Source: Bacillus pseudomycoides DSM 12442 (GTDB taxonomy: Bacteria > Bacillota > Bacilli > Bacillales > Bacillaceae_G). From it: DNA of 6,330 nucleotides. The stretch spans positions 5,242,087 through 5,248,416 of the forward strand of contig NZ_CM000745.1 in NCBI RefSeq assembly GCF_000161455.1, written 5' to 3'. A program made the translations under genes and the position numbers. The notes below the pieces were generated by a model. That model ran no database searches and was not told the DNA's origin. It saw only the letters and a program-made list of their open reading frames with translations. Shown in pieces: positions 5,894 through 6,330 of the stretch (the stretch's first letter is position 1; every line of letters starts with the position of its first letter).

Positions 5894-6123
5894 GGTTCTG
5901 GTGCAGAGTTTCTTAAGAGATAAAAATTTAGGTTGAGCGCAATTGAATCTCAAGCAATTGTAAGTAACTTTTGCAATTCATTGTACGTTGAAAAACCGCA
6001 GTTTGGTCGCAAACGGCGGTTTTGTTTATATATAGCATGAATGGTTTCGATTCCTTTCAAGGTACGTGAAGCATGACGAAGATTTTGAAATCCTGCGGAT
6101 TGGGAAAAACGTCGCTTGATATG
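5894..6123 (-). mobile_element. IS6-family element of a second type, 3' part
   Basis: The left end reads GGTTCTGGTGCAGAGTTT, which shares the first 12 bases with the IS240-like ends but then diverges. The transposase tail inside is also clearly different from IS240. The element is cut at 6123/6124 by an IS240-like end, leaving about 230 bp. It truncates the IS231-like 5' remnant on its left. Confidence 0.8.
5950..6123 (-). pseudogene. IS6-family transposase, C-terminal 57 residues
   Basis: Read on the minus strand from 6123, the frame gives HIKRRFSQSAGFQNLRHASR, then TLKGIETIHAIYKQ, and ends YNELQKLLTIA before TGA. This is the region just after the last catalytic glutamate of IS6 transposases (normally E-Q-D-H-x-x-IK-R/W-R), with the conserved GIETIHAIYK block. 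The break lies exactly at the histidine of that motif. Codons before it on the minus strand come from the adjoining terminal repeat and are not original. All catalytic residues are lost. Confidence 0.82.
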
Positions 6124-6211
6124 GTTCTGGTGCAAAAAATCTATAAAACTTGGACATACTGATACTATTACTCTAAAAAGGTGTGTGATCGGTATGGAAA
6201 AGAAAAATTTG
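6124..6211 (+). mobile_element. IS240-like element, 5' end only (88 bp)
   Basis: It begins with the terminal repeat GGTTCTGGTGCAAAAA (6124-6139). It then carries the same leader block as the copy at 3954-4818, ACTTGGACATACTGATACTA, with about 20 bases fewer between repeat and block. It ends six codons into the transposase, where another IS6 end (6212) has joined. Confidence 0.86.
6194..6211 (+). pseudogene. IS240-type transposase, first six codons
   Basis: ATG GAA AAG AAA AAT TTG reads MEKKNL, the normal start of IS240 transposases and the undamaged form of the start that has lost a base in the copy at 4727. The frame then enters the next terminal repeat and stops at a TGA eight codons later. 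Confidence 0.82.
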
Positions 6212-6330
6212 GGTTCTGGTGCAAAAACCGTTTGATAGAGATATAGAACCTACATGGCCTATTCAATGACAGATTATGATGCAATTCTAAACAACTTATG
6301 TATGAACCCAACTTCATTTTGAGCAGATTT
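6212..6330 (-). mobile_element. IS240-like element, 3' end, runs off the window
   Basis: The terminal repeat GGTTCTGGTGCAAAAA (6212-6227) is followed by about 46 bases and then the stop end of a minus-strand transposase gene at the same distance as in the copy at 3954. Sequence from 6270 to 6330 aligns well with 4012-4072. The remainder lies to the right of the window. Confidence 0.87.
6274..6330 (-). CDS. IS240-type transposase, C-terminal end, partial
   Basis: The visible 18 residues read KSAQNEVGFIHKLFRIAS before TAA at 6276-6274. They match KSAQIQKDFIDKLFGIAS of the copy at 4016, with several substitutions, so this is a diverged second copy and not a recent duplicate. The gene continues off the right edge and its integrity is unknown. 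Confidence 0.82.
   Translation of the reverse strand, partial: KSAQNEVGFIHKLFRIAS

Noticed and set aside
6124..6135. TTG start of a 61-residue protein at the right edge
   Set aside because: The first four codons come from the terminal repeat of an adjoining IS. The remainder is a truncated IS6 transposase tail without a start of its own.

Overview
The window is AT-rich, genetically sparse accessory DNA. It looks like a large plasmid or a transposon-rich island of the Bacillus cereus group (B. cereus, B. thuringiensis or B. anthracis). The main evidence is the set of insertion sequences: five separate remnants or copies of IS6-family elements, most of them IS240-like with ends reading GGTTCTGGTGCAAAAA, and two remnants of IS231 (IS4 family). 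These elements are typical of that group. No replication, conjugation, toxin or CRISPR genes are visible, and there is no tRNA or rRNA.

Left edge (1-485): the 3' end of an IS240-like element (1-136) is joined directly to the 3' end of an IS231 transposase and its right terminal repeat (137-485). A strong terminator follows at 547-578. From 579 to about 1383 there is no gene, only AT-rich DNA with small repeats.

Middle-left (1384-2815): this is the most interesting part. Two gene fragments, 1384-1565 and 2738-2815, fit together exactly into one 84-codon gene for a SunI/YnzG-like small PH-domain protein, the family of the sublancin immunity protein. They are separated by a 1172-bp insert (1566-2737) flanked by a 5-bp direct repeat, GTAAT. 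Removing the insert and one repeat copy restores the reading frame. The insert carries no transposase. It holds one complete minus-strand transcription unit, with a -10 box, a YitT-family membrane protein gene (1762-2601) and a terminator (1625-1667). Its ends show only a weak, imperfect inverted repeat. It behaves like a transposase-less mobile cassette.

Middle (2898-3779): a minus-strand gene encodes a secreted protein of unknown function (3047-3688). It has its own terminator and a promoter whose -10 box sits in the centre of a perfect 27-bp palindrome, so it is probably controlled by a dimeric regulator.

Middle-right (3954-5482): a structurally complete but dead IS240-like element (865 bp; transposase broken by two frame disruptions and a stop) ends 7 bp beyond the stop codon of a secreted cysteine amidase-like protein (4826-5482, Amidase_6 type).

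Right edge (5785-6330): the 5' end of an IS231, including its leader hairpin and first codons, is cut by an IS6 element. That element is cut by an IS240-like 5' end, which is in turn cut by another IS240-like 3' end leaving the window. Intact genes are therefore only yitT-like, the secreted 213-residue protein and the amidase-like protein, all on the minus strand and each apparently transcribed alone. Everything else is transposon wreckage or pseudogene. All identifications come from reading motifs and remembered family sequences; no database search was possible.
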